From the NCBI GenBank assembly GCA_027484105.1, contig JAIXUG010000014.1:1-64000 (forward strand): DNA of 64,000 nucleotides, read 5' to 3'. The DNA comes from Comamonadaceae bacterium (lineage in GTDB: Bacteria; Pseudomonadota; Gammaproteobacteria; Burkholderiales; Burkholderiaceae_C). The notes beneath the pieces were generated by a model. It searched no databases and was not told where the DNA came from. It was given only the letters and a program-made list of their open reading frames with translations. Of this stretch, positions 28,401 to 38,400 are shown piece after piece (the stretch's first letter is position 1; each line of letters opens with the position of its first letter). The translations under genes were made by a program, and so were the position numbers.

Positions 28401-28504
28401 ACCTTCATCGAACCGAAAGCGATGAAGCCTGCCACCGTCAGCAGCACAAACAGCATGAGGGCAGGAATGGGGTTGCGGATCGACCACGACGAGACGTTGA
28501 GCAT
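25397..28504 (-). CDS. RND efflux pump inner-membrane subunit, AcrB/MdtB-like (HAE type)
   Basis: Proton-driven trimeric exporter for hydrophobic compounds. The 1035-aa product has the classical layout of 12 membrane helices with two large periplasmic loops. The proton-relay acidic pair is in helix 4 (VIGILVDDAIVEVEN, two adjacent Asp), the HAE rather than heavy-metal signature. The N-terminus (SWSIRNPIPALMLF) and the GGAFVGLL/GIATKNSILLVEYA segments are typical. It follows the adaptor gene by 9 bp and overlaps the SDR gene. No outer-membrane TolC partner is in this operon. Confidence 0.95.
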   Translation of the reverse strand: MLNVSSWSIRNPIPALMLFVLLTVAGFIAFGSMKVQNFPDLDLPTITVTATLPGAAPSQLETDVARKLENALAPLQGLKHITTKVQDGVVSITAEFRMEKPVQEAVDDVRSAIQGVRADLPSDLRDPVVKKLNLAGTPVLAYTVRSTRMDDEALSWLVDKDITRKLLSLRGVGAVNRVGGVTREVRVALDVNRLQALGITAAEVSRQLKQVQQEGSGGRMELGVGEQAVRTLATVKSAQEVGQIELATARGGSIRLNQVATVSDTLADPRSAASLNGAPVVGFEVVRSRGESEVAVGQLVRQALAEYRLQNPDIEITEAFDFVTPVEEEYNGSLVLLYEGAALAVLVVWLFLRDFRATFVSAVALPLSVIPAFIGMAYLGFSINVVTLLALSLVIGILVDDAIVEVENIVRHLRMGKTPYQAAMEAADEIGLAVIATTFTLIAVFLPTAFMSGIPGKFFKQFGWTASLAVFASLVVARVLTPMMAAYLMKPIVAAEREPKWLQHYMVWVAWCMRHRGKTMLMATLFFIGSLMLVPLLPKGFIPPDDNSQTQVYVELPPGATLAQTQASADHARQLVMQVPTVQSVYTTIGGGSAGSDPFAAGGAAEVRKATLTIQLSERGTRPRKQAIENDIRTALQPLPGVRTKVGLGGSGEKYVLVLTGEDPQALQSAAMAVERDLRTIPGLGSIASTASLVRPEIAVRPDFAKAADLGVTSAAISDTLRVATLGDYDAALPKFNLSERQVPIVVKLDADARHDLGTLERLMVPGSRGPVMLSQVASIEVAGGPAVIDRYDRQRNINLEIELSGMPLGDVTLAVQQLPALQSLPPGVKVVEIGDAEVMGELFASFGLAMTIGVLCIYIVLVLLFKGFLHPVTILAALPLSLGGAFVGLLIAQKSFSMPSLIGLIMLMGIATKNSILLVEYAIEARRGKPAEGDRPAVPGMNRWDALMDACHKRARPIVMTTIAMGAGMLPIAVGWGAADASFRSPMAIAVIGGLMTSTVLSLLVIPVVFTYLDDLGQWSGRIYRKLTQARRHA

Positions 28505-28513
28505 GGCGTCCCT

Positions 28514-29638
28514 TTATTTGACGGCAGTGGCAGCGGGTACAGCAGGAGCAGCTGGCGTGTCCACCACACGCACTGTGTCACCGTGGTTCAAAAACGCACC
28601 CCCGCTGGCCACCACGCGGGCATCGGCTTTGAGGCCGCTGGTCACCTCGACGCGGTCGCCGCTTTGGCGTCCGGTTTGCACTTTGAGCTGGCTGACTTTC
28701 TGGTCGGCGCCCACGGTGTAAACGTAACTGAAACCGTCGCGCACCACCACGGCCGTTTGTGGCACGGTGAGTGCCTGACTTTGGCCCAGCGCGATCTCGC
28801 CCTGGGCGTACATGCCTGCGCGGGCGCTACCGGTGGCCGCTGGCAAGTCCACATAAACGATGGCGTTGCGGGTTTGGGCATCGACCGAGGGTGCGACCAT
28901 GCGCACTTTGCCTTGCAACTGTTGGCCGCTGGCGGCCTTGATTTGGACAGGCGCGCCGACCTGAATGCGGCCAATCTCGGCGGCTGTGACTTCAGCGCGC
29001 CACTCGATGCGGCCTTGCCGGATCAGCCGGAACAACTCGGTGCCCGCGCCCACCACGCTGCCCACCGTAGCCTGCCGCGCCGAAATCACGCCCGCATCGG
29101 GCGCGCGCACCTGGGTTTGCGACAGGCGCACGTTTTGCAGCTGGACCAAGGCGCGGGCCGACTGCACACGCGCCTGTGCCGACGCATCGGCGGCCAGGGT
29201 CTGGCTCAGTTGCGCGTTGCTGAAAAAGCCCTGCTGCTGCAAGCTGCGCGCGCGGTCCGATTGGGCTTTGGCTTCTTGCGCACTTGCCGTGGCTTCGGCC
29301 AAGGCCGCTTCAGCCTGCGCCAGCTCCGCGCGCAAAGTGTCGCTTTGTAAAGTGGCCAGCACGTCACCGCGCTGGACCCGGTCACCCACGTTAACCCGCA
29401 CTTCTGCGATCTTCAGACCATTGGCCTCAGCCCCAATGATGGCCTCCTGCCAAGCGGCCAGGCTGCCGTTGGCCCTGATTTTTTGGGGCAGCATGGCTGT
29501 TTGTGGGGTGGCGACCACAACGGTCAGAGATGGTTTCCCGGCTGATGGTACCGATGGGCCTTCAGCCGCTCGCGCGCCCCCCACCATTGCAAGACATAGG
29601 CAAACCACCGACAAGACCCAAGAACCGCTTCTTCGCAT
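28514..29638 (-). CDS. RND efflux periplasmic adaptor (membrane fusion protein)
   Basis: 374-aa HlyD/AcrA-type adaptor that bridges the RND pump and an outer-membrane channel. It has an N-terminal signal (VLSVVCLCLAMVGGARA), a lipoyl-like half (EVRVNVGDRVQRGDVLATL), a coiled-coil hairpin rich in Ala/Gln (about 100-165), the second lipoyl half (VRAPDAGVISARQATVG) and beta-barrel and proximal domains. ATG 29638 gives a normal n-region (MRR); an ATG four codons upstream is also possible. No lipobox cysteine is seen. Confidence 0.93.
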   Translation of the reverse strand: MRRSGSWVLSVVCLCLAMVGGARAAEGPSVPSAGKPSLTVVVATPQTAMLPQKIRANGSLAAWQEAIIGAEANGLKIAEVRVNVGDRVQRGDVLATLQSDTLRAELAQAEAALAEATASAQEAKAQSDRARSLQQQGFFSNAQLSQTLAADASAQARVQSARALVQLQNVRLSQTQVRAPDAGVISARQATVGSVVGAGTELFRLIRQGRIEWRAEVTAAEIGRIQVGAPVQIKAASGQQLQGKVRMVAPSVDAQTRNAIVYVDLPAATGSARAGMYAQGEIALGQSQALTVPQTAVVVRDGFSYVYTVGADQKVSQLKVQTGRQSGDRVEVTSGLKADARVVASGGAFLNHGDTVRVVDTPAAPAVPAATAVK

Positions 29639-29739
29639 GAAACATCTCATTTTTGAATGCCATTTTTGACTTTCATTGAGTTTAGCGGGTGGGGGTTTCC
29701 TGGGCGTAATGGGGCCATCCATCTGTCCTGCAAAGGTGA

Positions 29740-32526
29740 TCAGAAACGGTAAGTCATCCCCACCTGAACAGTTCGGCCCAACAAGCTGCTGTTTTGGCTA
29801 TTGACACCCCAAACAGCTGTGGTGGGTGAGTAAAACGACAAGGGCGGTTGACGATCTGTCAAGTTGGCAATGCCAATTCGTACCCTGGTCGATGGCGTCA
29901 ACTGATAAATACCGAACAAATCCCAAGTGAGGTAACTGCCCACTTTTCGACCCGCGATCGTCTCGGTACGGGAAGTCTCCAGGTTGAAAGCACTGATGTT
30001 TCGGTCGCGGTATGCGCTGTTGAAATTGGCATTCAGTTGCCAATTCATGTTGAGCTTTTCCAAATTGAACATCAGACGTCCCCGCATTCTGGGCGTCACC
30101 AGGTCAGTGATCGCAGAGTAAGCGGCCAAGTCGGAGGACCATTGAGCGTTAGGGCTGATTTTTTCTTTGGACGTCAGCATGTGGGTCGCTTGGGCCCCGA
30201 TCATTAAACGACCCCAATCGGTGGGCATTCGATAACGCACGTCAATGTCTACCCCCTCTTTGACAGACGCACCGAGGTTTTGCATCTTGAGCAAGAAACC
30301 GAGGTAGTGAAAACTCTCCGTGCCAAAGTTACGCGTGACCACACTGGGGTCAACCATGTAGGCCGATGCAAAGCGATCCGGATCGGCCAATGCAGCGCTC
30401 AAACTTTCAAATTGCAATGTGTCTCGCATGTCAACTCGCCAGTAGTCGGCCGACATGCTGAGGTTGCGAAAAGGCATGAATGCCAAGCCCAGTGAGGCTT
30501 GCGTGGATTTTTCCGGACGCAAACCCCCGTTGCCGTTGGTAAAAATTCGTGCTGGACCATTGGCTGGACAGACCACCGGAAAACCCGTGCTTGGCACCAA
30601 TTGGCTGGTTCTGGCCAACATGGCGGTTGTACATTCAGCCAAAGTGAATGTTGAGTGTCTGAATGGTGCGTTGGCCACATGCATTTGTCCGATTGATGGC
30701 GCTCTGAACCCCGTTCCAACTGAACCTCGGAATGCCAAACTGGAGTTCATGGCCCATCGTGTGGCCAGTTTGGCATTGTGGGTTGAACCCACATCGTTGT
30801 AGTGATCACTGCGCAATGCAGCAATCACATCCCAATCAGGCCTAACTGGAATCTGCAACTCAGCATAAGCGGCCGTGTTTCGACGTTTCCCTTGGAAACC
30901 AGGTTGTGCAGCGGTCGCGTTCACAACCGATTCAGCCCGTTCATGGCGCGCCTCGATGCCCCAGCCCAACATAACATCCTTGCCCTGTATTTCAAAAAGT
31001 GGGCGCGATGCTCGAAACTCAGTGGCGGTAAATGACGTTTGACCACTGGCCTGCTGATCCCAATATCGGGCATTCAACAATTGCGCGGTCAGCGTATTCT
31101 GCTCATCCAGCGGCCTTAACAGGCGCGCATCCAAGAGTGGAGACGAAGGTCCGGTATTGGTGATGCCAAGATCGTTGTAATTGCCCATTTCTTGGTTCTG
31201 AACGACCCTAGATGTGCTTTGGTAAATGTTCGCGTGGTAATCCCATGGGCCCCACTCCCCGCGAAGTCCGGCAACGGCACGCATTTGTGATTTGTCAAAG
31301 TTTTGTCTGAGCGCCCTCAAATTTGGCTGCCAGAAATAAAAGCCAAAGCCCGGATTCATGCCATTGGCCACCATCTCGGCATAGCCTACAGATCCCGGTG
31401 TATTGACAATGCGTCCGGACAAGGGGCGCCAATCGTTGATGGCCAACTCTTCAGTTTGTTTGCCATACAGCAACTCGGTGTAGAAGGTGGTCGTCGGATT
31501 CAAGCTCTTTTCCCCAAGCACATGAATCCTTTGACCACTCCTTTCGGGGTAGATATCGTAGGTTGGCAATAGGTTTTGCCGGCAAGTACCCGGAAATCCA
31601 CGGTAGCTCCAAGTGCCTGCGGTGCATGCCCCGTCTACGAACAGGCCCGAATAAGCTTGCTGCGATGTCCGCGGAGAGTACAACCAGGCAGGCGCTGAGA
31701 AGGCGGCCAGCTTGGGACTTTCCGCCTCAAAAGACTTTCCTTCGTGTGTAAAGCCAAGCCGACCTTGTGACGCGCGCGGGCGGTCGACAGTTCGCAAGGC
31801 ATCGTATTGATCAAACTCAGCTGCCACGCGCAGATTAAAGCCATCTCTGGCCAATTGACCATGCCCCCAATTGAGGCTCAATATCGCTCCCTGACCGGCG
31901 CCCGCTGCAGGTCTGCTGTGGTTCACACTCAGCTCCACGCCCTTGAATTCGCTGCGCGTGATGATGTTGATGACACCTGCGATGGCGTCGGTGCCATACA
32001 AAGTAGACGCGCCATCGCTCAATACTTCAATGCGCTCCACCGAAGACAAGGGAATCAGACCCAAATCCACACTGCTGCGTTCTTTGCCTGAAATGGTTTG
32101 AATGCCATAAGGTGCCAAGCGTTTGCCATTCAGCAAGACCAATGTGCCATTGGGCATGCCGTGCAATGCCGCCGTTGTCATCGCACCCTGATTCAAGCCC
32201 ACCTGTGGGAAATCAAGTCCATTGAATACGGCCATCAACCCCTGCACCACTTCGGTCAGACTCACCGCTCCTCTGCGTTGAATATCTTGACGACTGATCA
32301 CCTGAACGGGCAAGGCCTGGGTCTGTTCTTTCCGAACAATGGAGGAGCCGGTGATTTCCACCTTTTCAAACTGGCGATACTCCACAGCTGAATCTTGGAT
32401 GTGAACCGTCGGGTAATTCGTCTGTGGCACAGATGGGATTTGGGCCATGACACTGACCGCGGGAAAAAGCCAAGCCCCAATAAGCCAATGGCACATTTGA
32501 ATCTGCGGCCGTGATGAATTATTCAT
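29740..32526 (-). CDS. TonB-dependent outer-membrane receptor (large, unassigned substrate)
   Basis: 928-aa receptor with signal peptide (GAWLFPAVSVMA), a plug (VISRQDIQRRGAVSLTEVVQ; LVLLNGKRLAPYG; RIEVLSDGASTLYGTDAIAG) and a barrel ending in the aromatic F (VGMTYRF). The TLYGTDAIAGVINIITR form is that of receptors for organic substrates in Proteobacteria more than of siderophore receptors. Its sequence appears less GC-rich than the flanking genes. It lies upstream of the RND adaptor-pump-SDR genes on the same strand, with a 101-bp gap. CCAGGAG precedes ATG 32526. Confidence 0.9.
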   Translation of the reverse strand: MNNSSRPQIQMCHWLIGAWLFPAVSVMAQIPSVPQTNYPTVHIQDSAVEYRQFEKVEITGSSIVRKEQTQALPVQVISRQDIQRRGAVSLTEVVQGLMAVFNGLDFPQVGLNQGAMTTAALHGMPNGTLVLLNGKRLAPYGIQTISGKERSSVDLGLIPLSSVERIEVLSDGASTLYGTDAIAGVINIITRSEFKGVELSVNHSRPAAGAGQGAILSLNWGHGQLARDGFNLRVAAEFDQYDALRTVDRPRASQGRLGFTHEGKSFEAESPKLAAFSAPAWLYSPRTSQQAYSGLFVDGACTAGTWSYRGFPGTCRQNLLPTYDIYPERSGQRIHVLGEKSLNPTTTFYTELLYGKQTEELAINDWRPLSGRIVNTPGSVGYAEMVANGMNPGFGFYFWQPNLRALRQNFDKSQMRAVAGLRGEWGPWDYHANIYQSTSRVVQNQEMGNYNDLGITNTGPSSPLLDARLLRPLDEQNTLTAQLLNARYWDQQASGQTSFTATEFRASRPLFEIQGKDVMLGWGIEARHERAESVVNATAAQPGFQGKRRNTAAYAELQIPVRPDWDVIAALRSDHYNDVGSTHNAKLATRWAMNSSLAFRGSVGTGFRAPSIGQMHVANAPFRHSTFTLAECTTAMLARTSQLVPSTGFPVVCPANGPARIFTNGNGGLRPEKSTQASLGLAFMPFRNLSMSADYWRVDMRDTLQFESLSAALADPDRFASAYMVDPSVVTRNFGTESFHYLGFLLKMQNLGASVKEGVDIDVRYRMPTDWGRLMIGAQATHMLTSKEKISPNAQWSSDLAAYSAITDLVTPRMRGRLMFNLEKLNMNWQLNANFNSAYRDRNISAFNLETSRTETIAGRKVGSYLTWDLFGIYQLTPSTRVRIGIANLTDRQPPLSFYSPTTAVWGVNSQNSSLLGRTVQVGMTYRF

Positions 32527-32581
32527 GACAAACTCCTGGAGTTACCTACAACTCAGAACAACAGGATTTTGTCATCAATAG

Positions 32582-32602
32582 AACTTTTTAGTTATAAAAG
32601 TT
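32582..32602. promoter_or_regulatory. AT-rich inverted repeat upstream of the large TonB receptor gene
   Basis: Arms AACTTTT (32582-32588) and AAAAGTT (32596-32602) match perfectly around a 7-base loop, 56 bp before the receptor start in the only AT-rich stretch of the 138-bp gap between glnE and the receptor gene. It may be an operator or overlap the promoter; no regulator gene is adjacent. Confidence 0.35.
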
Positions 32603-32663
32603 TATTTCCCCCAATTAAAGCTCGGGTGTTCAAGAGGACTGGCTGCTGGCGATCGCCACACAA

Positions 32664-35438
32664 TCAGCCCATCACCCGTTGCCAGAGCATCACCAGCGCA
32701 TTGCGCTCCTCCACACATTGACAGGTGGGGACGTCGGTTGGCTCTTCGTTCAGACGGGCATGGTGCTGAATCCGGCGCATCTCCCGATAAGCGTTGGCTG
32801 AAGACTCACCCATGCCCGCGGGCAGCAAGCCCGCTTTTTCAGCCCGCTGCAGCAGGGCGATATTGCCCACGTTGTCCGCCAACTCCGGGTGGGCCGCCGT
32901 GTGCAACAGCACCAGGTATTGCACCGCAAACTCGGCGTCCACCATGCCACCGGGGCTGTGTTTCACGTCAAAACGGTCCGGCTTGACCGGGTGGGCCTGG
33001 CGCACCCGCTCGCGCATGCCCACGATCTCGGCCTTCAGGCTGACCGCGTCACGCGGGGCGCTGATGACGGCGTGGCGCACGGCGTCAAAGCGCGCTGCCA
33101 AGCTGGGCCATCCCATGACAAAGCGGGCGCGCGTCATGGCCTGGTGTTCCCAGGTCCAGGCGGTGTTGCTGCCGCGTTGTTGCTGGTAGTCGGCATAGGC
33201 CTCAAAACGCGTGACAAGCAGGCCCGAGTTGCCGTTGGGGCGCAACGCAGTGTCGATCTCGTACAAATCTCCGTCGGCGGTTTTCACCGTCATCCAGTTG
33301 ATGATTTTGCGGACATACGCGGCGTAAATTTCCTGGGCGTGCTCGTCTTCGTCGTCGTACACGAACACAATGTCCAGGTCGCTGCCATAGCCCAGCTCCT
33401 TGCCGCCCAGCTTGCCGTAGCCAATGATGGCCATGGCCGGTTCTTCACGGTGGCGGTTTTTCAGGCGGCTCCAACACCAGCGCGACGTCACACGCAACAC
33501 GGCGTCGGCCAGTGCACTCAAGTCATCGGCCACTTGCTCTACTGTGAGCACGCCCTCCACATCGCGCGCCAGCGTGCGAAACTGCTCCGCATGGTGCGCA
33601 CGGCGCAGCAGGTTCATCAGGCTTTCTTCATCGTCTTCACCTGTGCGTTGCAGGGCCAGGCGCCGGGCCTGCAACTCGGCTTCAAATTCAGCCGCATCAA
33701 AGCGGGTCTGAAACAAATTGCCCCCGGCCAGCTCATCGATCACGCCTGGGTGTTGCAACAAGTAGCGCGCCGGCCATTTGGCCGCACCCAACAGGCGCAA
33801 CAGGCGTTCGTAGACCGATGGGCGCTCCAGCATCAAGGCCAGATAACTTTCTCGGCGCAGCAAAGGCTCGATCCAATCGGCCATGCGCAGCACCGCCACT
33901 TCAGTGATGCGGCCCTCGGTCAGCCACTGCGCGGTGCGCTGCAACAACCGTGTGAGCCGCCCGCGCGCGTCTTCGCGCAAGGCCAACACACGAGGGCTGT
34001 CGCCCCACTGCGCCAAACGTTCACGCACCGGCCCCTCGAATTCACCGAGGACGGATTCCAGCTCGGCGTGTTCGCGGCCATTGCCGTTTTTTCCATTCTT
34101 GCTGTTGCAGGTTTTGCAATCGCGGTCACTGCCAAGCAAGGTGTCGAACTCTTGCGCCACCACTTCGCGGTGCGCGTCCAAGGCGCTCAAAAAATCACAG
34201 GTACCCGCAAAACCCAGCGTCTGGGCCATCCAGGCCAGGTCGTCATCACGGGTCGGCAACACGTGGGTTTGCTGATCATCCAGGTACTGGATGCGGTGCT
34301 CCACCTGGCGCAAAAACACATAAGCGGCCCCCAGCGCGTCGGCTGTGGCCTGCGGCATGAGACCGGCTTTGGCCACGCGCTGCAACGCGTCCATCGTGGG
34401 ACGGGTGCGCAATTCAGGAAACTGCCCGCCCCGCACCACCTGCAAAAGCTGCACGGTGAATTCGATTTCGCGGATGCCCCCGCGCGACAGCTTGACGTCG
34501 TTGGCGCGCTCAGGGTGGCCGGCGCTGCGTTTGGCCGCATGGTCGCGGATTTGCTGGTGCAGCGTGCGCAAGGACTCGAACACGTTGTAATCCAAATAAC
34601 GGCGAAAGACAAAAGGCAGCACCACGCCGCGCAGTGCCTGGGCCGATCCATTGAGCACCGCGCTGCGGGGGGCAACCACCCGGCTTTTCATCCAGGCAAA
34701 ACGCTCCCATTCACGGCCCTGCACGAGCAAATACTCTTCCAAGGCATCAAGCGAGACCACACTGGGCCCAGAGTTGCCGTTCGGTCGCAGGGCCAAGTCG
34801 ACCCGGAACACAAAGCCGTGCTCCGTGGTGTCACCAATCAAGGCGTACATGCGCTTGACGGCGCGGGTGAAGTATTCCTGACACGACACTTTGTTGCGGC
34901 CTTCGCTGTTGCCCAGCGTCTCGCCGTCTTCGTCGTACACATAAATCAGGTCGATGTCGCTCGACACATTCAGCTCGCGCGCACCCAGTTTGCCCATGCC
35001 CACGATCCACATTTCGGCCCGTTGGCCATTGGCTTTGGTGGGCCCACCATGCAGCGCATCCAGATCGGCCGAGACCTGCTGCCAGGCGATGTCGAGGGTG
35101 ACTTCGGCCAACCAAGTCATGCTCCGGGTCACTTGGTCCAGGGTCAGGCGCCCCGCGCAATCGAGCTGGGCCAGTCGCTCCAGGGTGAGTTGACGCAAGA
35201 CCCGCAGTGCTGCACTGGTGTCCAAATGGGCCGCCGTCAAGGCCTGAAATGCCGATTGCAGGGTTTCGCGGCTCGGTACACCGGGGGCCAAGAAAGGCAA
35301 AAAGTCACCATAACGGCGGTGCAGACGCTGAACAAAACGGGCGTAAAGGTGCACATCGATACGGCCTGCTTGTGGGGCATCCATCACTCGCGAGGGCTCT
35401 AACGGGGCATTGCTTTGCGTCGTTGGACTGCGGGTCAT
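32664..35438 (-). CDS. glnE: Bifunctional glutamine synthetase adenylyltransferase/adenylyl-removing enzyme
   Basis: Regulates glutamine synthetase by adding and removing AMP, under control of PII. The 924-aa product carries two nucleotidyltransferase domains: the N-terminal adenylyl-removase (GKLGARELNVSSDIDLIYVY) and the C-terminal adenylyltransferase (GYGKLGGKELGYGSDLDIVF), separated by a helical linker. A short Asn/Lys/Gly-rich stretch (CKTCNSKNGKNGNG) lies in the linker and is unusual. ATG 35438 gives the usual length; an ATG seven codons upstream (35459) is possible. It is divergent from yhdP with only about 30 bp between the starts. Confidence 0.95.
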   Translation of the reverse strand: MTRSPTTQSNAPLEPSRVMDAPQAGRIDVHLYARFVQRLHRRYGDFLPFLAPGVPSRETLQSAFQALTAAHLDTSAALRVLRQLTLERLAQLDCAGRLTLDQVTRSMTWLAEVTLDIAWQQVSADLDALHGGPTKANGQRAEMWIVGMGKLGARELNVSSDIDLIYVYDEDGETLGNSEGRNKVSCQEYFTRAVKRMYALIGDTTEHGFVFRVDLALRPNGNSGPSVVSLDALEEYLLVQGREWERFAWMKSRVVAPRSAVLNGSAQALRGVVLPFVFRRYLDYNVFESLRTLHQQIRDHAAKRSAGHPERANDVKLSRGGIREIEFTVQLLQVVRGGQFPELRTRPTMDALQRVAKAGLMPQATADALGAAYVFLRQVEHRIQYLDDQQTHVLPTRDDDLAWMAQTLGFAGTCDFLSALDAHREVVAQEFDTLLGSDRDCKTCNSKNGKNGNGREHAELESVLGEFEGPVRERLAQWGDSPRVLALREDARGRLTRLLQRTAQWLTEGRITEVAVLRMADWIEPLLRRESYLALMLERPSVYERLLRLLGAAKWPARYLLQHPGVIDELAGGNLFQTRFDAAEFEAELQARRLALQRTGEDDEESLMNLLRRAHHAEQFRTLARDVEGVLTVEQVADDLSALADAVLRVTSRWCWSRLKNRHREEPAMAIIGYGKLGGKELGYGSDLDIVFVYDDEDEHAQEIYAAYVRKIINWMTVKTADGDLYEIDTALRPNGNSGLLVTRFEAYADYQQQRGSNTAWTWEHQAMTRARFVMGWPSLAARFDAVRHAVISAPRDAVSLKAEIVGMRERVRQAHPVKPDRFDVKHSPGGMVDAEFAVQYLVLLHTAAHPELADNVGNIALLQRAEKAGLLPAGMGESSANAYREMRRIQHHARLNEEPTDVPTCQCVEERNALVMLWQRVMG

Positions 35439-35469
35439 AATTCCTGCTGACTTTCTCATTTGTACGTTT

Positions 35470-38400
35470 GTGCCGCATCCACCCGTTTTACCCTCGCGCG
35501 AATCTCGCCCACAGCGCTGGCTGGCCGGGCTGGTTCGGCTGTTTTTATGGGTGTTGCTGATCGCCGGTCTGGTGCTGGCTTTGGCCTGGGCAAGCTTGCA
35601 TTTTTGGATTGTGCCGCGAATCGATGAATTTCGCCCCGGGCTCGAACGCCTTGCCCGGCAATCTCTGGGTGTACCCATGCGCATTGGCAGTTTGTCTGCT
35701 CAAAGCACCGGCTGGGTCCCTTCTTTTGAACTGCGCGACTTGGAGTTGCTCGACGATCAAGGGCGCTCGGGATTGCGTTTGCCCAAGGTGCTCATCGCCT
35801 TGAGCCTGCGTTCAGCCATGGGTTTGAAACTGGACCAACTGGTCCTGGACGCACCCGAATTGGCGGTCCGGCAAACCAGCGAAGGCCATTGGCAGGTGGC
35901 TGGCATGGATTGGGGAACTGCACTGCAAGGCAACTCCGTGGCCGCCGATTGGCTGTTTTCCCAAAGGGAAATCATCGTCCGTGGCGGGGTGCTGCGGTGG
36001 CATGCCGCCCCCTTGGCCGATCCGCAAAACGAGCCCTCGCAAGCGCTGCAACTGCAGGATGTGGACTTGGTGATCCGCAATTCGGCGCGAACGCACAGTC
36101 TGCGCCTGGACGCCACGCCACCGCTTGGCTGGGGCGAACGCTTTGTCCTGATGGGGCAATTCAAGCGCAAACTTTTATCCATCCGCGCTGGACGTCATGC
36201 GGACTGGTCGGGTCAAGCCTATGCCTATTTCCCACAGGCCGATCTGGCCCAATTGCGTGCCGCCGCACCCGCACAATGGGCGCGCGAGTGGGGGCCCGTT
36301 CAGGGTGAAGGCGTACTTCGACTTTGGGCCGATGTGGACCAAGGTCAATGGCGCGGCGGGGTGGCCGACCTGAGCCTGGTCGGCTTGCGGGCACGCCTGA
36401 ATGAACAAGGCTTGCCACTGGCGTTTGAACGCCTGTCGGGACGGGTGGGCGTTCAGGTCCATGAAGACGGGTTTATGGCCAGCACACAGGGCCTGTCTTT
36501 CGTCAACAACGAAGGGCTGCGCTGGCCCGGCGGCAACGTGTCACTGGACTACACGCGGGCAGCGGATTCACGGCCCGCCCGGGGCGTTTTACAAGCCGAC
36601 CAACTCGATTTGCACGCTTTGCGCGAGCTGGCCTTGCGTTTGCCGCACGCCGCAGCCATTCATCCCGCCTTGCAGGCGCGTGACATCGCCGGGCAGGTGA
36701 GCCACTTGCACCTGCGCTGGCAAGGCGAATGGCCTCAGCCCGACACCTATGAGGCCAAAGCCAGCATTCAAGGGCTGCGTTGGCAACCCGACGCGACACA
36801 CCCGGCCACACCCCCTGGCCAGATGGGCGCCCATTGGCCAGGCTTGCGGGGCGCCGATATGAATGTGGAGTGGCGACACGACGGCGGTCAGATCGGGGTG
36901 CGCATGGGCCAAAACAGCGCACTGTGGCTGCCAGGGGTGTTGTTGCCCGCAGAGGTCCCCCTCCAAAACCTGCAAGCCAATGCGCGTTGGGAGCGGCGCA
37001 GCAAGGCCCAGGGCGAGGGCTGGCGGGTGCCGAAATGGGATCTCAAAATGGCCAATGCCGACCTGAGTGGCGAATGGCGCGGCCAATGGCAAAGCTTGCC
37101 CGAGGGGCCCGGCGTTTTGACGCTGGACGGGACACTTGAAAAGGCCAACGCGTCCGCAGCCTACCGGTATTTGCCCCTCAGCCTGCCTGCTTCGGTTCGG
37201 GACTACTTGCGCGACGCCCTGGTCCAAGGCAGCTACAACAATGTGAGCGTCAAAATCAAGGGCGATTTGGCGAAATTGCCTTTTGCCAACCCCCAAGATG
37301 GTGAGTTTCGTTTTTCGGGGCGCGTCAAAGACATCCTCTTTGACATGGTGCCAGCGTCCATCTTGCCGGCCGGTCGCCCCAGCTGGCCGCGCTTGCACGG
37401 CCTGCAGGGTCAACTGATTTTTGACCGCTTGGGCATGCGGCTCAAGGACGCCAGCGCCCGCACCGGGGAAGCCGCCAACGCTGTGGTGCTGACAGCACCC
37501 CTGGTGGAAATCGCCGACATGAGCCGACAAGCCCTGCTGCAGGTGCGCGCAGAAAGCAAAAGCAGCGCCCCTGAAGTCTTGAAGCTGATCCAACAATCGG
37601 CCCTGAACCCCCTGTTGTCCAACGCGCTGCAAGAAGCGCAAGTGCGTGGCGAGCTGCAAACACAGTTTGACTTGCGCTTGCCTTTGCTCAACCTGGCTCA
37701 ATCCAAAGTGCAAGGGCATGTGGTGTTCAACAACACCGATTTGCGCCTGCTGCCCGACACACCCTGGTTGGAAAAAATCCAAGGGCAACTGCAATTTCAT
37801 GAATCGGGCTTTGGCTTGCAACAAATACAGGCCCAACTGTGGGGCGGGCCGGTGGCCATCGATGGGGGCATGCGCCCCTCCAATGCCGCATCTGCGCCCA
37901 CCATCGAATTTCAAGCGCGTGGGCGCGTGGGTGCGGAAGGCCTGCGAACGGCCAAGGAGTTCTACCCACTGGACTGGTTGGCACAACATGCGCAAGGCAG
38001 CACCGCCTACAACGCCAGCCTGGCCTGGCGAGAAGGCCAGCCGGATCTGCTTGTGCAAAGCAGGCTCGAAGGCATGGCCGTGAACATGCCTGCCCCTTTG
38101 GGCAAAACCGCCAAGAGTGCCAGCCCCCTGAACGTGCGGATACGCACGCGCTCGGTCCCCAGCGGCCCACAAGACCATATTCAAGTCCAGCTCGCAGACA
38201 GCGTGCGCGTTGAATACGTGCGCAGTTTGTCAGGCAAAGTGCCCGAAGTTTTGCGTGGGGTTTGGGGCGTCGGCATACCCTCCAACCAAATGCCCACCTT
38301 GCCCGAGTCGGGGGTCACCGCACAAGTGGTCATGGATCGCCTGGATGTCGACGAGTGGCTGGCCCTGTTGCCCGAGCCCCAAACAGCGCCTGCCGGTCAA

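Noticed and set aside
32647-32658. Palindrome TGGCGATCGCCA after glnE, like the cyanobacterial HIP1 repeat
   Set aside because: Only one copy was noticed, so no evidence for an iterated element.
32889-35402. 837-codon open frame antisense to glnE
   Set aside because: It mirrors the GC-rich codon pattern of glnE, shows low-complexity His/Gln/Arg-rich translation and no recognisable domain.
36589-38184. 531-codon open frame antisense to yhdP
   Set aside because: Shadow of a real gene on the other strand; no domain and atypical composition.
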